The translations under genes were made by a program, and so were the position numbers. DNA of 64,000 nt from assembly GCA_037043455.1 (NCBI GenBank), contig JAWPHD010010955.1, forward strand, positions 1-64,000, read 5' to 3'. This document shows, piece after piece, positions 47,232 through 57,595 of the stretch (its first letter is position 1; the number at the start of each line of letters is the position of its first letter). This DNA comes from Cyrtodaria siliqua. Taxonomy: Eukaryota; Mollusca; Bivalvia; Adapedonta; Hiatellidae. Below the pieces are notes generated by a model that worked only from the letters and a program-made list of their open reading frames with translations, made no database searches and was not told the origin of the DNA.

Positions 47232-48338
47232 CTAGTGTCCATCCCTACGGTTGTCTTGGCGTTCGCGCGGTTGAATTCGTCCATTTGCGTCGACCCGGAA
47301 GTTCCCTCCATTTGGCATCTGGCGTAGTATAGCACGTGCGTTAAGCTCGATCAGACGTTCGGCATGTGACTTGCAACTTTTTACGTATACTTCCTTGTAC
47401 TCATCGACATTTTTAAGTTGCATTTTATTTCTCAGAACAAGTATCTTTTCTTGAACAGTGCGGAATGTTATTTTCACTGGTCCAGGTTTATCAGGAAAAC
47501 GCGAGCGAAAACGCACTGCTTTTGTAATGTTTACATTTGATGTGACGTCATTCCCTAGTGTAACTATTAAATCCTGTGCCCTCTGTATAAGGTCTTCACC
47601 GTTAATGAAGGGCAAACCACTCGTAATTACCGACACTTCAGTATCATCATATTGCGCCGTGGGCCTAAATGTACGCTGACCCTGGTCAATGGTACCGTTA
47701 TCCGTGTCCATACCATCGTTTACTGACCCTTGGGCGTTTACACTGTGCGATTGCTCTATTGTGCCCATTCGATCTTGCAGGGACTGAATTGTTGTCATCA
47801 CCTCGTCTATACGGTTACCTTGCCTCTGGACATCGGTTGAGATTTCATTACGTAAAGAGGTCACTTGGTCATCAATATTTTTCAATAACTCACTTTTGAA
47901 TTTGTCCAATTTACTGTCAAACATCCTTGTCATATCATCTTGTCCCTTTTTTAGGTCCTGCATCATGTTCATAAGCAGTGTAAACTGGTTACCATCCAAA
48001 CTACCGCTGACCCCTTGTGTAGACCCTGTTGACCGACCTGACGCCATGTTGTTGTTTTGTGTACAGGTATGACTATGTGGGGTGAAAACTGGGTCTATGT
48101 CCTTAGACGGGTATAAATCACTGTCCTCACTATCACACAATACCTCGAATTTGTTATACGTATAATCACTGTCATATAATATCCCATTTGCCTGGCCTAT
48201 AACATCACTCACATCATAATCCACCCGGGACCCGCATTGGGCCTTGCCGCCATCTTTAAAAAGTTTTTTCTTGGATTTGGTTTCAGAGTCCGACTCACTA
48301 CTCTTTTTCCGTTTAGCTTTCCTAGTAGGTCGACCCAT
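47232..48338 (-). CDS. LINE ORF1 protein, 368 residues (coiled coil plus RRM-like domain)
   Basis: The ATG at 48338 opens MGRPTRKAKRKK, a basic, Ser-rich N-terminus. A Ser/Gly/Gln-rich linker follows. From about residue 120 to 205 there is a heptad-patterned segment (FTLLMNMMQDLKKGQ, DDQVTSLRNEIS, IDEVMTTIQSLQDRM) typical of a trimerising coiled coil. The C-terminal third (SVITSGLPF, ITKAVRFRSRF, VKITFRTVQEKILVLRNK) looks like the RNA-binding domain of L1-type ORF1 proteins. Its presumed role is to bind element RNA as a chaperone. It ends with TAG at 47232-47234. It is intact over its whole length. Confidence 0.85.
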   Translation of the reverse strand: MGRPTRKAKRKKSSESDSETKSKKKLFKDGGKAQCGSRVDYDVSDVIGQANGILYDSDYTYNKFEVLCDSEDSDLYPSKDIDPVFTPHSHTCTQNNNMASGRSTGSTQGVSGSLDGNQFTLLMNMMQDLKKGQDDMTRMFDSKLDKFKSELLKNIDDQVTSLRNEISTDVQRQGNRIDEVMTTIQSLQDRMGTIEQSHSVNAQGSVNDGMDTDNGTIDQGQRTFRPTAQYDDTEVSVITSGLPFINGEDLIQRAQDLIVTLGNDVTSNVNITKAVRFRSRFPDKPGPVKITFRTVQEKILVLRNKMQLKNVDEYKEVYVKSCKSHAERLIELNARAILRQMPNGGNFRVDANGRIQPRERQDNRRDGH

Positions 48339-48837
48339 GTACACGATAACGTAACATTAAAGTCCAATTTGGTACACTTATATATCCGTTTTACATCATA
48401 AATCCCATGTAAATAATAAATTTGTCAGAGCTAACAAAATGGTATGACCGCCATTGTCGCTGGTCACGTGAATGGTCAGTATATAACCGGTGTTACTCGT
48501 TGCTGGCTTGTGTGAGTGTTATTATTCTTCCCTTTAAAAGGAACGGGTTGCATGGGTTGTATATCGCAAAAGAGCATTATATATTATTATACCTCACGTT
48601 TACACTCCTGTATAAATTGCCCATACCCTCAGCGTGAAGCAATTTTTACTGTTCGCCGGTAACAATTTTTATTATTACCTGATCTCTTATATAAATGCTA
48701 TATCGTCATTTCTTGCTAATTCACTAAGGAAAAGACTGTTCCCGGTGAAAACGAACTGTTACCGGGCTTTAGTTTCGACTGTTTCCCTCACGTGCTGGAA
48801 TTTCCCCGATTAATATTTATAGAAGGAACCTCAAAAA

Positions 48838-48883
48838 CTCGGCATTTTCCGCTGCACTTCGTGACGGGCGGAAAATGCCGAAT
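48838..48883. repeat. Hairpin, 15-bp arms
   Basis: CTCGGCATTTTCCGC and GCGGAAAATGCCGA face each other around a loop containing CACTTCGTGA. Confidence 0.9.
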
Positions 48884-48997
48884 TTTCCCACACATTGAAC
48901 ATCTTCCAATCACTTGCTTTTTTCACCATAGGTTCCCATTATAAAACAAATTTTCATTTTCACTGTTTCGTACAGTAACATTAATCAGGTAATAAAA

Positions 48998-49171
48998 CAG
49001 TTATCACATGTGTGTTTGGGAACAGTCAAAACTGTTTTCCCTTGGTGTCGGGGGATGTCAGTGTGAACTGTTTCCCTCGGCCTATCGGCCTCGGGAAACA
49101 GTTCACACTGCCATCCCCTCCACCTCGGGAAAACAGTTTTGACTGTTCCCCAAACACACATGTGATAACTG
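48998..49171. repeat. 174-bp near-perfect palindrome
   Basis: CAGTTATCACATGTGTGTTT at 48998 is mirrored by AAACACACATGTGATAACTG ending 49171. The arms of about 80 bases stay almost perfectly complementary into GGCCTATCGGCC at the centre (49079-49090). Confidence 0.95.
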
Positions 49172-49468
49172 TATACTGTTACACGATTGTGACGTCACGT
49201 GAAGTATAAACATAGGTTTTGGGTTTTTCCAATTTGACACGCTTATTAAAATACATCTGAAGTCATGTCAATCGAAAGACGCTTGGTTTACCAAACGACA
49301 ATAAAAAAATGTGGCGAGCAGATTTGTTACTTTAAATCAAAACTGGTATAAAAATATAAATTTAAAAAAAAATAAAATAATATTATTGCGATTTTTCCCC
49401 CTCGTATATTTAAATTTTACTCAAAACATTTGTTCGGTATAATAAAATAAATATTGCATCCCAGTGAG

Positions 49469-49565
49469 GGTGACAGTGGATATTGTCAACCTTAGGAAAA
49501 AAAATGTCAACCTCGTCTTCGCCTCGGTTGACATTATTTTCCTCAGGTTGACAATATCCACTATA
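49469..49565. repeat. Hairpin, ~40-bp arms
   Basis: AGTGGATATTGTCAACCT...AATGTCAACC and GGTTGACATT...AGGTTGACAATATCCACT flank a short loop CGTCTTCGCCT. Confidence 0.93.
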
Positions 49566-49645
49566 TATGTCCATGTTCTGTAGTACGTAAGTCCCGCTTT
49601 TGAAACTGAAAAAAGGTTTGTTTACTGTACATTCTTCGCATAGAG

Positions 49646-51600
49646 ATGATGAACATTTCAATGATAATCACGATTTTGAAGATGTTGATCCAATTTTTGA
49701 AGAATAAAGGAATATCTCATGATGAGGTATCATGGCTAAAGCGTAGAAAAACTTGCGGCGAAGATGAGCTACTAAACGAGTACTTTACTGAGACCAGTGT
49801 ATATTGTCTGGACATAATGCTGCTATTTTTAATAGGATTTTGGATGCAGGAGTATTTCCCGGGGCATGGGCAACATGTTTTATTATACCGCTACATAAAT
49901 CAGGTGATACAAATAATGTTTAAAAACTACAGAGGAATAACTTTATTGAGTCATTCTGGAAAACTGTTTAATTGTATTTTAAACCAACGTATATATCCAA
50001 ATGGTGTATGAATGAGAATAATGTTATATTAGACTCGCAATTTGTTTTAAAAAAGGATGTACAACAACAGACGCTATTTTTATATTACATGCATTAATTG
50101 AAAATGTTTTACTTGAAAACAATAGATTATATTCTGCATTCGTTGACTTGCGGTATGGTTCAAGTTATATAACCTGGGTTTAAATGATACACTTTTACGA
50201 ATAGTTAGAAGCGTGTATCAATCAAACAAATCATGTGTTAAAGTGTGGACATATTTCTCTGATTTCTGTGATATGGCTGTGTACTTAAGACAAAAGAGAT
50301 ACATTTATCAATTTTATTCTCACTGGTCGATGAATACCTGGACCTATGTATTCAAAACAGACGAGATTGTGGAATTAATTTTAGGGATATTTGTATTATC
50401 TTACTTTTTGTTTGACGATGATATGGTTGTGTTAGGTCTTACCCCAGGCGATTTACAAGCATCATTGGATAGGCGAGAAGAATAGTGTATCAAAAGGAAC
50501 ATGGAAGTTAATGTAGCTAAAACTAAAATGTTTGTATTGCGTAAACAGGGTGAACTTAAAAGAAATGAACAATGGAAATATGGGATTGATGTAATTGAAG
50601 TGATAAATGATTTGAACTATTTGGGGGTAACATTTAACTATACGAGTACATTTATTCTCAATACAAATACATTATATGGTAAAGGTTTAAAGGCCATGAA
50701 TGCTCTTACTCCAAATTGAAAATGCATGATACTAAACCAGAACTTGCTTTACAATTGTTTGATGCATTTGTTTCATCCACTGTAAATTAGGGCAGCGAAG
50801 TTTAAGGCTTCTCAAAGTCTAAACCGCTAGAAACGTTACATTTATGATGTAAGGTTCTGTAAACTAGTATTTGGAGTTAGATTATCCACAAGCAATTGTG
50901 CCGTTTATGGGGAACTGGGAAGATTTTCACTTTATATAAATTACATATTATTAAGTATGTTATAGTGAAAATAATATATCATTATAAAATTATAAAATAC
51001 GTAAGAGAGTATCGTTACTAGATGTTGAAGATGGATAGACAAACTGGTTTCTTACAAACTGGTTCCTTAAGGTTAAAATATTGCTAGAGAAATATGCTTT
51101 TATGTATGTTTGGAATAGCCCATATGCTTCTAAACAAGAATACTAGATGATTTTTACAAGAATTCAGAGCCATAGTTGATACGAATCAGTACTTACGTTG
51201 TATAAAGTAGTTAAAGAAAGTTTTGCTCCTAAACCTTACTTGGATATTATTATCTCTAGGAGTGTACGCACATCTCTAACAAAATTACGCATATCGGTAC
51301 ATAATTTACGTATGCCTACAGACTCGAAAACAGAATAGAAAAAAATACTCGAGTATGGCAGCTTTTCAACTTAAATGAAGTAGGCGACGACTAGAAGACG
51401 AGCATGGATTTGTTTTTATATATCCCTTGTATTCAGATTTAAAGCGTTTCTATAGATATAGAGCTAGTATGTTTAAATTTACGCTTCTCTTACAAAGAAT
51501 TAACAAATCAGAAATACACATGCTAAGTGAAATAATCAATAAAGCCTTTAAGCTTCGTATAACTAGTTTGAACAATAATAATACTTAATGGGGAACTAAC
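49646..51600 (+). pseudogene. Decayed LINE reverse-transcriptase fragment
   Basis: RT words appear in order on the plus strand: FKNYRGITLLSHSGKLFNCILNQ (about 49920-49990), a weak FVDL motif near 50135, LFDDDMVVLGL in place of YADD near 50405, NVAKTKMFVLRKQGE (about 50505), and DLNYLGVTFNYTSTF (about 50620). A possible C-terminus lies near 51480-51560 (LLQRINKSEIHML). Stops and frameshifts are everywhere. The endonuclease part is missing here; an endonuclease fragment of similar type lies on the other strand at 52110-52790. Confidence 0.75.
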
Positions 51601-51999
51601 TTGCTTTTAAGTTTAAGCAAATTTGATTTTCTTGTTTAAGCGTAATTCCCTACTTTATATTGAGATTAGTGTCAGTTTCATTAAGACTAAAATGAAACTG
51701 TTAATAAGAGTTCATCCAATGTTTATTATAGATACGTTACATATCTGTATTTATTTGACATAATTACTTTTGAATGTATTGTTATACATATTGTCATGCA
51801 CCATAATTATTCACGTGTATACTAAATTTGTATGTATGCTTTTGCGTATCACGAACAACTATAAAATGTAAGTGAATAAACAGGCAACAGGCAGATTTTA
51901 CATATGTATGCCGTTTCCAAACCTTCTGATGATGAGGTATATATATATATATGTATCACATGGAACTGCTTGTATTCCGTATAATATACCTTCCCACAT
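51601..51999. other. AT-rich sequence, possible LINE 3' region
   Basis: No gene. A TA dinucleotide run lies at 51938-51951. GTGAATAAACAGGCAAC near 51870 could be the end of the LINE upstream. Confidence 0.35.
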
Positions 52000-52107
52000 C
52001 ACCTTATTAAAGACAAGCTAATTTCTCTTATTCAAAAAACATTCGCTAGAGAAAATACTACATTTTTGGCATGTAATAATATTAAAGCGTTTTTTACTAA
52101 CGGCAGT
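52000..52107 (+). mobile_element. Short second copy of the Penelope-like RT element
   Basis: CACCTTATTAAAGACAAGCT through GTAATAATATTAAAGCGTTTTTTACTAACGGCAG is nearly identical to the reverse complement of 23190-23290 (ACNNIKAFFTNGS region). Confidence 0.9.
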
Positions 52108-52109
52108 TT

Positions 52110-52790
52110 AAGATTGTTGAACAAAGTTTGAAATTTAAAGAAAATCTTTCTTTTTTATTTTCATCCCATATGAATATCCTCGCCGTTTGCTCAGACAAAT
52201 AATCATTTGTATTAGAACTAGCCTCATTTAATACAGGAAATGTTAATTTACAATGTAATGGAAAATGTACCGATTCTGATCTATCACCAACTTCAAAGTA
52301 TAAAATATAAGGAAACAATTTACTGGATGCAATACAGTAGTCAACAATACTAGACCCATTATTTGCTGTATACGTAATTTCGCGATGTGAATCATTTATT
52401 GACCTTCAGTTAATAATATGAACTGCATAGTTTTTACACAACTCTATCAACGACCGCCCAAATGCGTTACAAGTTTTATCTTTTGATTCCCTTAGAGTGC
52501 GAAACTCATCACTTTCATATACAACATCTTCAATAAAAATAAAATCAACGTCATCATGAACATATATATCTTGTAACTCACCACATCGAGCATTTAGATC
52601 TCCAGCGATTATTAAATTTGCATCAGGGTACTTCGTAACGACCTCTAACAACTTATCTTCAAATATGTCAATGCCGTTTGTTCCAGTTATATCATTATAT
52701 ATTGTTGAACCTTCTGGTGCAACATATAAGAAACACATTATAATATCGTTATTTATATTAAGTGTAATGCCGCTAGATATAATGATTGTG
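52110..52790 (-). pseudogene. LINE APE-type endonuclease fragment
   Basis: The minus strand reads VCFLYVAPEGSTIYND, LIIAGDLNARCGELQD, a stop region, and finally GDRSESVHFPLHCKL. GDLNAR and S-x-HFPL are the late motifs of LINE APE endonucleases. The catalytic Asp of SDH appears as Val here. No RT follows downstream; the fragment ends against the RT piece at 52107. Confidence 0.75.
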
Positions 52791-53298
52791 TTCGATCGAT
52801 ACCTTTAGGGTAATTAGAAGAGCAGGCAAGGAGATAGCTTGGTAAGATTGGCGGGAGCGGGAATTAGGGCGCGGCAGTGAATGGATGCTTGCGTGACTGT
52901 TTATAAACTGTGATTAATAAATAACAGCGGTGAGATAGATATATTTGAATAGACGACAACGTGTTAGCGGAAGACGAACTTCTCGGTGACAATAAAAGAC
53001 GAGTGAGAAAAACAGTGCAGCGTGAACGCGGTTGCAGTGACTGGAATCAGGGAAGTAAACATTTGGAACATTATTTTGACGTTTGAATTGAAATATTGCG
53101 TTACTTATTGTCATATTATGTAATACGTTGGACGTTTATGTATCACTGATATAATTTTAATCAACAACTACAACAAAGGAAAAACCTATACGACCACCGG
53201 GTGCATGTTTCCGGTTACACGTTTATAGAGAGGGACCTACATTAATGCGGTACTGTTAGATAATTAGTGTTTTTCTCTCGTTAGTCTCTGTAGTGTAA
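52791..53298. other. Noncoding; may include 5' LTR or leader of element B
   Basis: No gene recognised. No repeat of this sequence occurs in the window, so an LTR cannot be proved. Confidence 0.35.
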
Positions 53299-53982
53299 CT
53301 AAAGACACTAGACTGGTATAACATACTCACAAGACGGTATATATCGTCAGACACACAACCAGTGTTTATTTTAGCTGGGGACTCGCGCAAAACAAGTTTC
53401 GATCGATTTAATTATTCACGGATACATTTCATCCCAATAATAAACAGAGGTGCATTAATTCCAGACCTTGTGGATGATACACTGTTTGAAGTTGGGAAAT
53501 TTAAGAATACTGACAGGACTGTTACAGTAAAAATAGCATGTGGTATGAATTAATTTACCAAATTTCAGTTTCATAAAAGAACTAAGGATTTGGTATTAAG
53601 ACAGGATTTTACATATAAATCCGTGTTAAATGAGTTGTTGGTTTTCAAGGACAAAGTCAAATCATTACTTCCTTCAGCAATAGTTGGTTTTATTACAATT
53701 CCAACACTTTCCTTTCACAAATTGAGAGACTATCGCTCGGACAAAAACTCTGCTTTGTCAGAAAAGCAACTGGAACAGTTTCAACTATCAATAAGGAAAA
53801 GACGAAATGGTCGCCGTAAGGTATTCAGAAACAGTTTCAGAGAATTATACGATGGCCTACATCCCACAAGGCCTCTAAAAGCAAAGTGGAATAAGGAAGT
53901 ACAGAGGGCAGTGAGAGAAGAAGTACAGTGGGTAAGGCAGTACAAGTTGAAAACAACAAAAGTGCTGATAAGTGGGGTTTGA
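53299..53982 (+). pseudogene. SGNH/GDSL-hydrolase-like ORF upstream of element B gag
   Basis: One frame, open from 53299 to 53982 apart from a TAA at 53551-53553. It contains FILAGDSRKTSF (block I, GDS), ALIPDLVDDTL, VKIACGMN followed by the TAA where block III (G-x-N-D) would give Asp, and near the end RELYDGLHPTRPLKAKW, fitting block V (D-x-x-H). Spacing of the blocks is right for a small SGNH hydrolase or lipase-like fold. There is no ATG before block I in this frame, so the start is missing, spliced or lost. The stop lies 37 bases before the first gag ATG of element B. Function is inferred from motifs only; a separate older fragment is the alternative. Confidence 0.6.
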
Positions 53983-54019
53983 TTTCTGGATTTTAGATAG
54001 TCGTACGAGCATCGACAGA

Positions 54020-54863
54020 ATGTCAGACACAGAGGAAAGCACGGTTTAAAGACTCATTATAATGCCAGATACATTTAATGGAGAAGGTAATACTGATTGG
54101 GAAGACTATCTAGTTTCAACTCTTGTGGAGAAATAATGGCTGGGATGAGGGGCTGAAGTGCAAATGTTTGGGGGTAAGAATGAAGGGAGCAGCATACAAG
54201 GTGTACCAAGACATTGACAAAACAAAGAAAGCAAACTGGTCATCATTATGTGAAACACTTGAGCTGAGATTTAGAAGTTCAAAACAACCTCAGTTTTATA
54301 AGTCTAAGTTCATGTCGAGAACAAAACAGCCAGAAGAGACCCTGTTGGAGCTTGGTAACAATATGCACACGCTAGCTAGGAAAGCTTACCCAGAGATTGA
54401 AGCCTCCCTCCGAGACGAGCTGGCTAGAGACCAGTTTATCAAGGCGTTGGATAATGTAGAGATGTCTTTGAAGCTAAGACACAATATGCCGAAAACACTA
54501 GACGAGGCAATTCAAATGGCCGTCGATTGACAATCCACAGAGGCTGACGTCAGAGGAAGAGCGCCGGAATCAAAATCACATATAGCAGCCGTACAGGAAT
54601 CAAGTGAATTGGTGACTATGATGAAAGAGGTCTTGACAACGTTGAAAGACGAGCGACAGTCACGACAGCCAGGGACGCCGATACGTGGGAGAGGAGGTCG
54701 CGGCGCGGGTTATAATAGAGGTGCACGGAGTGGCACGGGACTTAAGTGTTATGGCTTCGGGGAAGAGGGCCATATCCGTCGAACCTGCCCGCATAGGACA
54801 TGCTTCAACTGTGGCGAAGAGGGCCACTTTCAAACAGTATGCCCCAAGAGGTCGGGAAACTGA
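54020..54863 (+). pseudogene. Gag of element B with two zinc knuckles
   Basis: The ATG at 54020 reads MSDTEESTV then TAA (54047-54049); the frame continues IIMPDTFNGEGNTDWEDYL. A frameshift near 54110 moves to NNGWDEGLKCKCLGVRMKG and onward through LELRFRSSKQPQFYKSKF and ARKAYPEIEASLRDELARDQ. A TGA sits at 54528-54530. The nucleocapsid part has a Gly/Arg-rich linker and two knuckles: CYGFGEEGHIRRTC, whose second Cys is Phe, and CFNCGEEGHFQTVC, which is complete. Gag ends with TGA at 54861-54863 inside a -1 frameshift signal. Apart from the breaks this is a standard capsid/nucleocapsid Gag. Confidence 0.85.
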
Positions 54864-54894
54864 ACCGAGCCGGGATTGGGGATCAAATCCCGGC
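54854..54894 (+). promoter_or_regulatory. Programmed -1 ribosomal frameshift signal at gag-pro junction of element B
   Basis: The heptamer GGGAAAC (54854-54860) is in the correct phase (G GGA AAC in the gag frame) and directly precedes the gag TGA. After an 8-base spacer, GCCGGGAT (54869-54876) pairs perfectly with ATCCCGGC (54887-54894) around a 10-base loop. Slipping -1 leads into GKLNRAG... and the protease frame. The heptamer, spacing and stem are the classic arrangement used by retroviruses. Confidence 0.85.
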
Positions 54895-56067
54895 ATCACC
54901 AGTTAGAAAAGACCCAGTTAAAGCGAAGGAAGAAGTCAGTATGTGTTCAAGTGCTGGACTATCTATACATTGCAAGGGTAGTGTAAACGGCGTAGAAACT
55001 GCAATGCTCATGGACACAGGGTCCGTCTATACCCTTTTCCATTACGACCTTTTTACGGACATTAAACAGAACTGTTTACTGACTGTAGTACCTTTCACAC
55101 CTAGAGTAATATCAGCTAATGGTGAACCAATAGACATAGTTGGATCAGTTGAAGTGTCACTAAACATAAATAATGAAACGTGTTGTCAAACTGTACTGGT
55201 AGTTAAGGACTTGTCACATCAATGCTTGTTAGGAACGGACTTTCTTAAAGCGAACAATGTTGTGATTGATTTTAATAAAAGGACATTTTCTGTTAAAACA
55301 AAAGAAACTCACATATCACATAAACACAACAGTTCGGCGGTCTGCATGGTGGGCTTGAAACACACAGTGACCATACCACCGGGACATGAAATGGTTGTAC
55401 AGGGGAAAAGTAAAAAGAAGCAACGCGGACATTTTCTGTTAAAACAAAAGAAACTCACATATCACATAAACACAACAGTTCGGCGGTCTGCAGGGTGGGC
55501 TTGAAACACACAGTGACCATACCACCGGGAAATGAAATGCTTGTACAGGGAAAAACTAAAAAGAAGCAACGCGGACTTTCGGTGGTAAATTCATGCCAAT
55601 TTGAACCAAACCAAATGTTTGGTAAAAATGAGGGAATAGCTGCAGCCCGTGTGTTGACAGAAGGTAAAGGGAATTGCATTCTAAGAGTGATGAATGTATC
55701 GACAGAAGAAGTGACTGTGTATAAGAACACTACCATAGGATACCTGTCTCCGGTGCAGGAACAGGACATTGTTGCTTTCTCTAGTTTGGAGCAACATGGG
55801 TCAACCCCTAGTAGAACGGAACATGGTGACCAGGGCCCACCATATCGGCAGCATGAAACTATTTCGGGAGAGGCATTCACGTTGAATCACAATCTCGAGA
55901 AGTGTCAAACAGAAAGACTTCAAGTATTGCTGGGGGAATATGAAGAAATTTTTTCTACGTCGGCAAGGGATATAGGTCGGACAAACATGATTAAACACAA
56001 GATAAATACGGCAGATGAACCAGCGATAAGACAAAATCCCAGAAGGGTACCAATACACAGGAAACAG
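54864..56067 (+). pseudogene. Protease and N-terminal RT of element B
   Basis: In the -1 frame: a retropepsin-like domain with intact AMLMDTGSVYTLF (about 55005-55045), a hydrophobic LLGTDFL flap-side segment, and VVIDFNKRTFSV. A 146-bp tandem duplication (from about 55281 and 55427) then breaks the frame. Beyond it come LKHTVTIPPGNEM, LLGEYEEIFSTSARDIGRT and MIKHKINTADEPAIRQNPRRVP, the standard linker into gypsy-type RT. The sequence stops at 56067, where element C is inserted. Confidence 0.85.
55281..55572 (+). repeat. 146-bp tandem duplication inside element B pol
   Basis: GGACATTTTCTGTTAAAACA at 55281 recurs at 55427 and the copies differ at only a few bases through AAAAAGAAGCAACGCGGAC. 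146 is not a multiple of 3, so the duplication shifts the frame. Confidence 0.95.
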
Positions 56068-56502
56068 TGTAACACTACCATACCCTTTAATAAGTAATAA
56101 TAATATTTTAATAACAAGTAGTAGAAGTATATCACAGTTAATAGTAAATGACCATTATTCTACAATTTGGGATTTGCCTCTCAAATAGCAGATAGTATAT
56201 TAGCTTACTCAAGTATATAGGGTAGGCGGAGTATAGCGTTGATCCAATTGAATAAATGTGTCGAAATCCAATAATAGTACGGCAAGTGCATGCAGGTATA
56301 TATTGGTAGTTTTAGAGAGTCTGTGAGAGTCAGAGGTTGTTAGATATTGTCTGAGAATGTAGAGATTTGATGAGTAACATCTGTTAGGGTTAATATAACC
56401 ACTATACGGTCAGAAATGGGTTAGTTTTACAGATTATTAAAACGTGTGTTTAAAAGTCTGGACTTGTTAATTATTAATGCCCTGGTGACATAGAGTGTTA
56501 CA
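56068..56502 (+). repeat. 5' LTR of element C
   Basis: 435 bases, TGTAACACTACC to GAGTGTTACA. Differs from the 3' LTR by four substitutions and no indels. Confidence 0.97.
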
Positions 56503-56726
56503 GGACTTCTTTGGTGCTATCGTGACCAGGATTATGTGTTAATTCGACATAATTAACACTGCGAACTTGGTGTTGTGGGCAGATTTTGAACATGTGTGTG
56601 GACAATAGTCGATCATAAATGAACTTTATTGACGGTTGGTGACAATTGTGCAATACGTGCAAGAAGAACTGGAGGCATATTCAACTAACGTGACGTGAGT
56701 AGCTTTACTGTATTACTCTAACAAAT
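56503..56726 (+). promoter_or_regulatory. Leader of element C with candidate primer-binding site
   Basis: Nine bases after the LTR, TTGGTGCTATCGTGACCAGG begins; the TGG could pair with a tRNA CCA end. The leader then runs to the gag ATG at 56727. The tRNA is not identified. Confidence 0.5.
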
Positions 56727-57561
56727 ATGGTTGAACAGACACAGTTTGCAAATATGTTTAGGGTAATGGGTGACCAGCTTACGGGGTTAACAACAACCAT
56801 GGGGGCTCAGAGTGTAGCCAAAGTCATTACGCCATTTGAGGGGGAAAGCAAATTATTTAAGGACTGGATAAAAAGTATTGAGAAATACTTTTTGTTAGTT
56901 GGCATGGCACATGACAGTATTAAATTGGTTGCTTATCAGGCAAGTAAGGGTCCCGTTAGTGATTTCTTGAAAAGGTATATGGATGCAAACCCTACCCACA
57001 CATGGGCACAAGTTAAAGCAGAACTTCAAGCTATATGCCGAACGTCTTATTGCCTTAGGTGACGACGCCTTTGCAGGGCAGGCCCAAGATGTTAGGGATA
57101 GACAATTGATAGGGTATTTTATCGATGGTCTCCATGACGATGGAATGAAACTTCGAGTCATGCGAACCAACCCAAACACGTTGCAAGATGCAATTGCTAC
57201 TGCAACAGCAGAACAGAACCTTAGAAAGAGGTTTCAGTTAAGGACAGGTCATCATTACCAGAATAATGAACCGACACATGAACAGCCTATGGAAGTTGAC
57301 CATTGAAGGAGGCAAAAATGTTCTTATTGTCATAAGAATGGTCATGTTGTGGACGAGTGTCGAAAGAAAAAACGGGAAGTAAATGCTATTACTGAAAATA
57401 AACCCCGTCGTAGGCCGATCGACCGTACACGGTTAGTGTGCTGGCAATGCCAAGAAATAGGTCACTTTGCCAGGGAATGTCGAAATGAGACAAATTGGTC
57501 GAACGGACAGCAAGGTAGACTGGCTAGGGGTCAGTTAAACGATTCCGCTCCTCTCATGTAG
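56727..57561 (+). pseudogene. Gag of element C, frame-broken
   Basis: The ATG at 56727 opens MVEQTQFANMFRVMG, with capsid words PFEGESKLFKDWIKSIEKYF. A frameshift near 57040 leads to YAERLIALGDDAF and LIGYFIDGLHDDG, then a TGA at 57304-57306. The same frame resumes with two CCHC knuckles, CSYCHKNGHVVDEC and CWQCQEIGHFAREC, both complete. It ends at 57561. Length and layout are normal for a metavirid-type Gag. Confidence 0.85.
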
Positions 57562-57595
57562 AAGCCGGTGGGAGGAGAAATAGAAGCAAACCCAC

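Larger units (their letters stand above)
43363..48420 (-). mobile_element. Nearly full-length non-LTR retrotransposon (LINE)
   Basis: Two ORFs on the minus strand in LINE order (ORF1, then endonuclease plus RT), followed by a ~370-base 3' region. The 3' end is a (TTAC)n tail, seen on the plus strand as AGTAAGTAAGTAAGTAAGTAA at 43364-43387. The 5' end is not precisely definable; ORF1 starts at 48338 and the element may begin shortly upstream. Target-site duplications were not identified. The clade is uncertain: the endonuclease is APE type and the C-terminal finger is C-x2-C...H...C. Confidence 0.85.
48421..49645. other. Noncoding region with three strong hairpins
   Basis: No gene. Contains the palindromes listed separately, embedded in sequence rich in CTGTTTCCC and GTTACCGG words. 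Confidence 0.6.
53299..56067 (+). mobile_element. LTR retrotransposon B, 5' part (interrupted by element C)
   Basis: Gag, protease and the start of RT lie here; RT resumes at 63315 after element C. The 5' LTR is not identified. The coding order is gag-pro-RT, Ty3/gypsy-like. The element is decayed: an early gag stop, a gag frameshift near 54110, a second gag stop, a tandem duplication in pro-pol, and further breaks in the RT. Confidence 0.8.
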
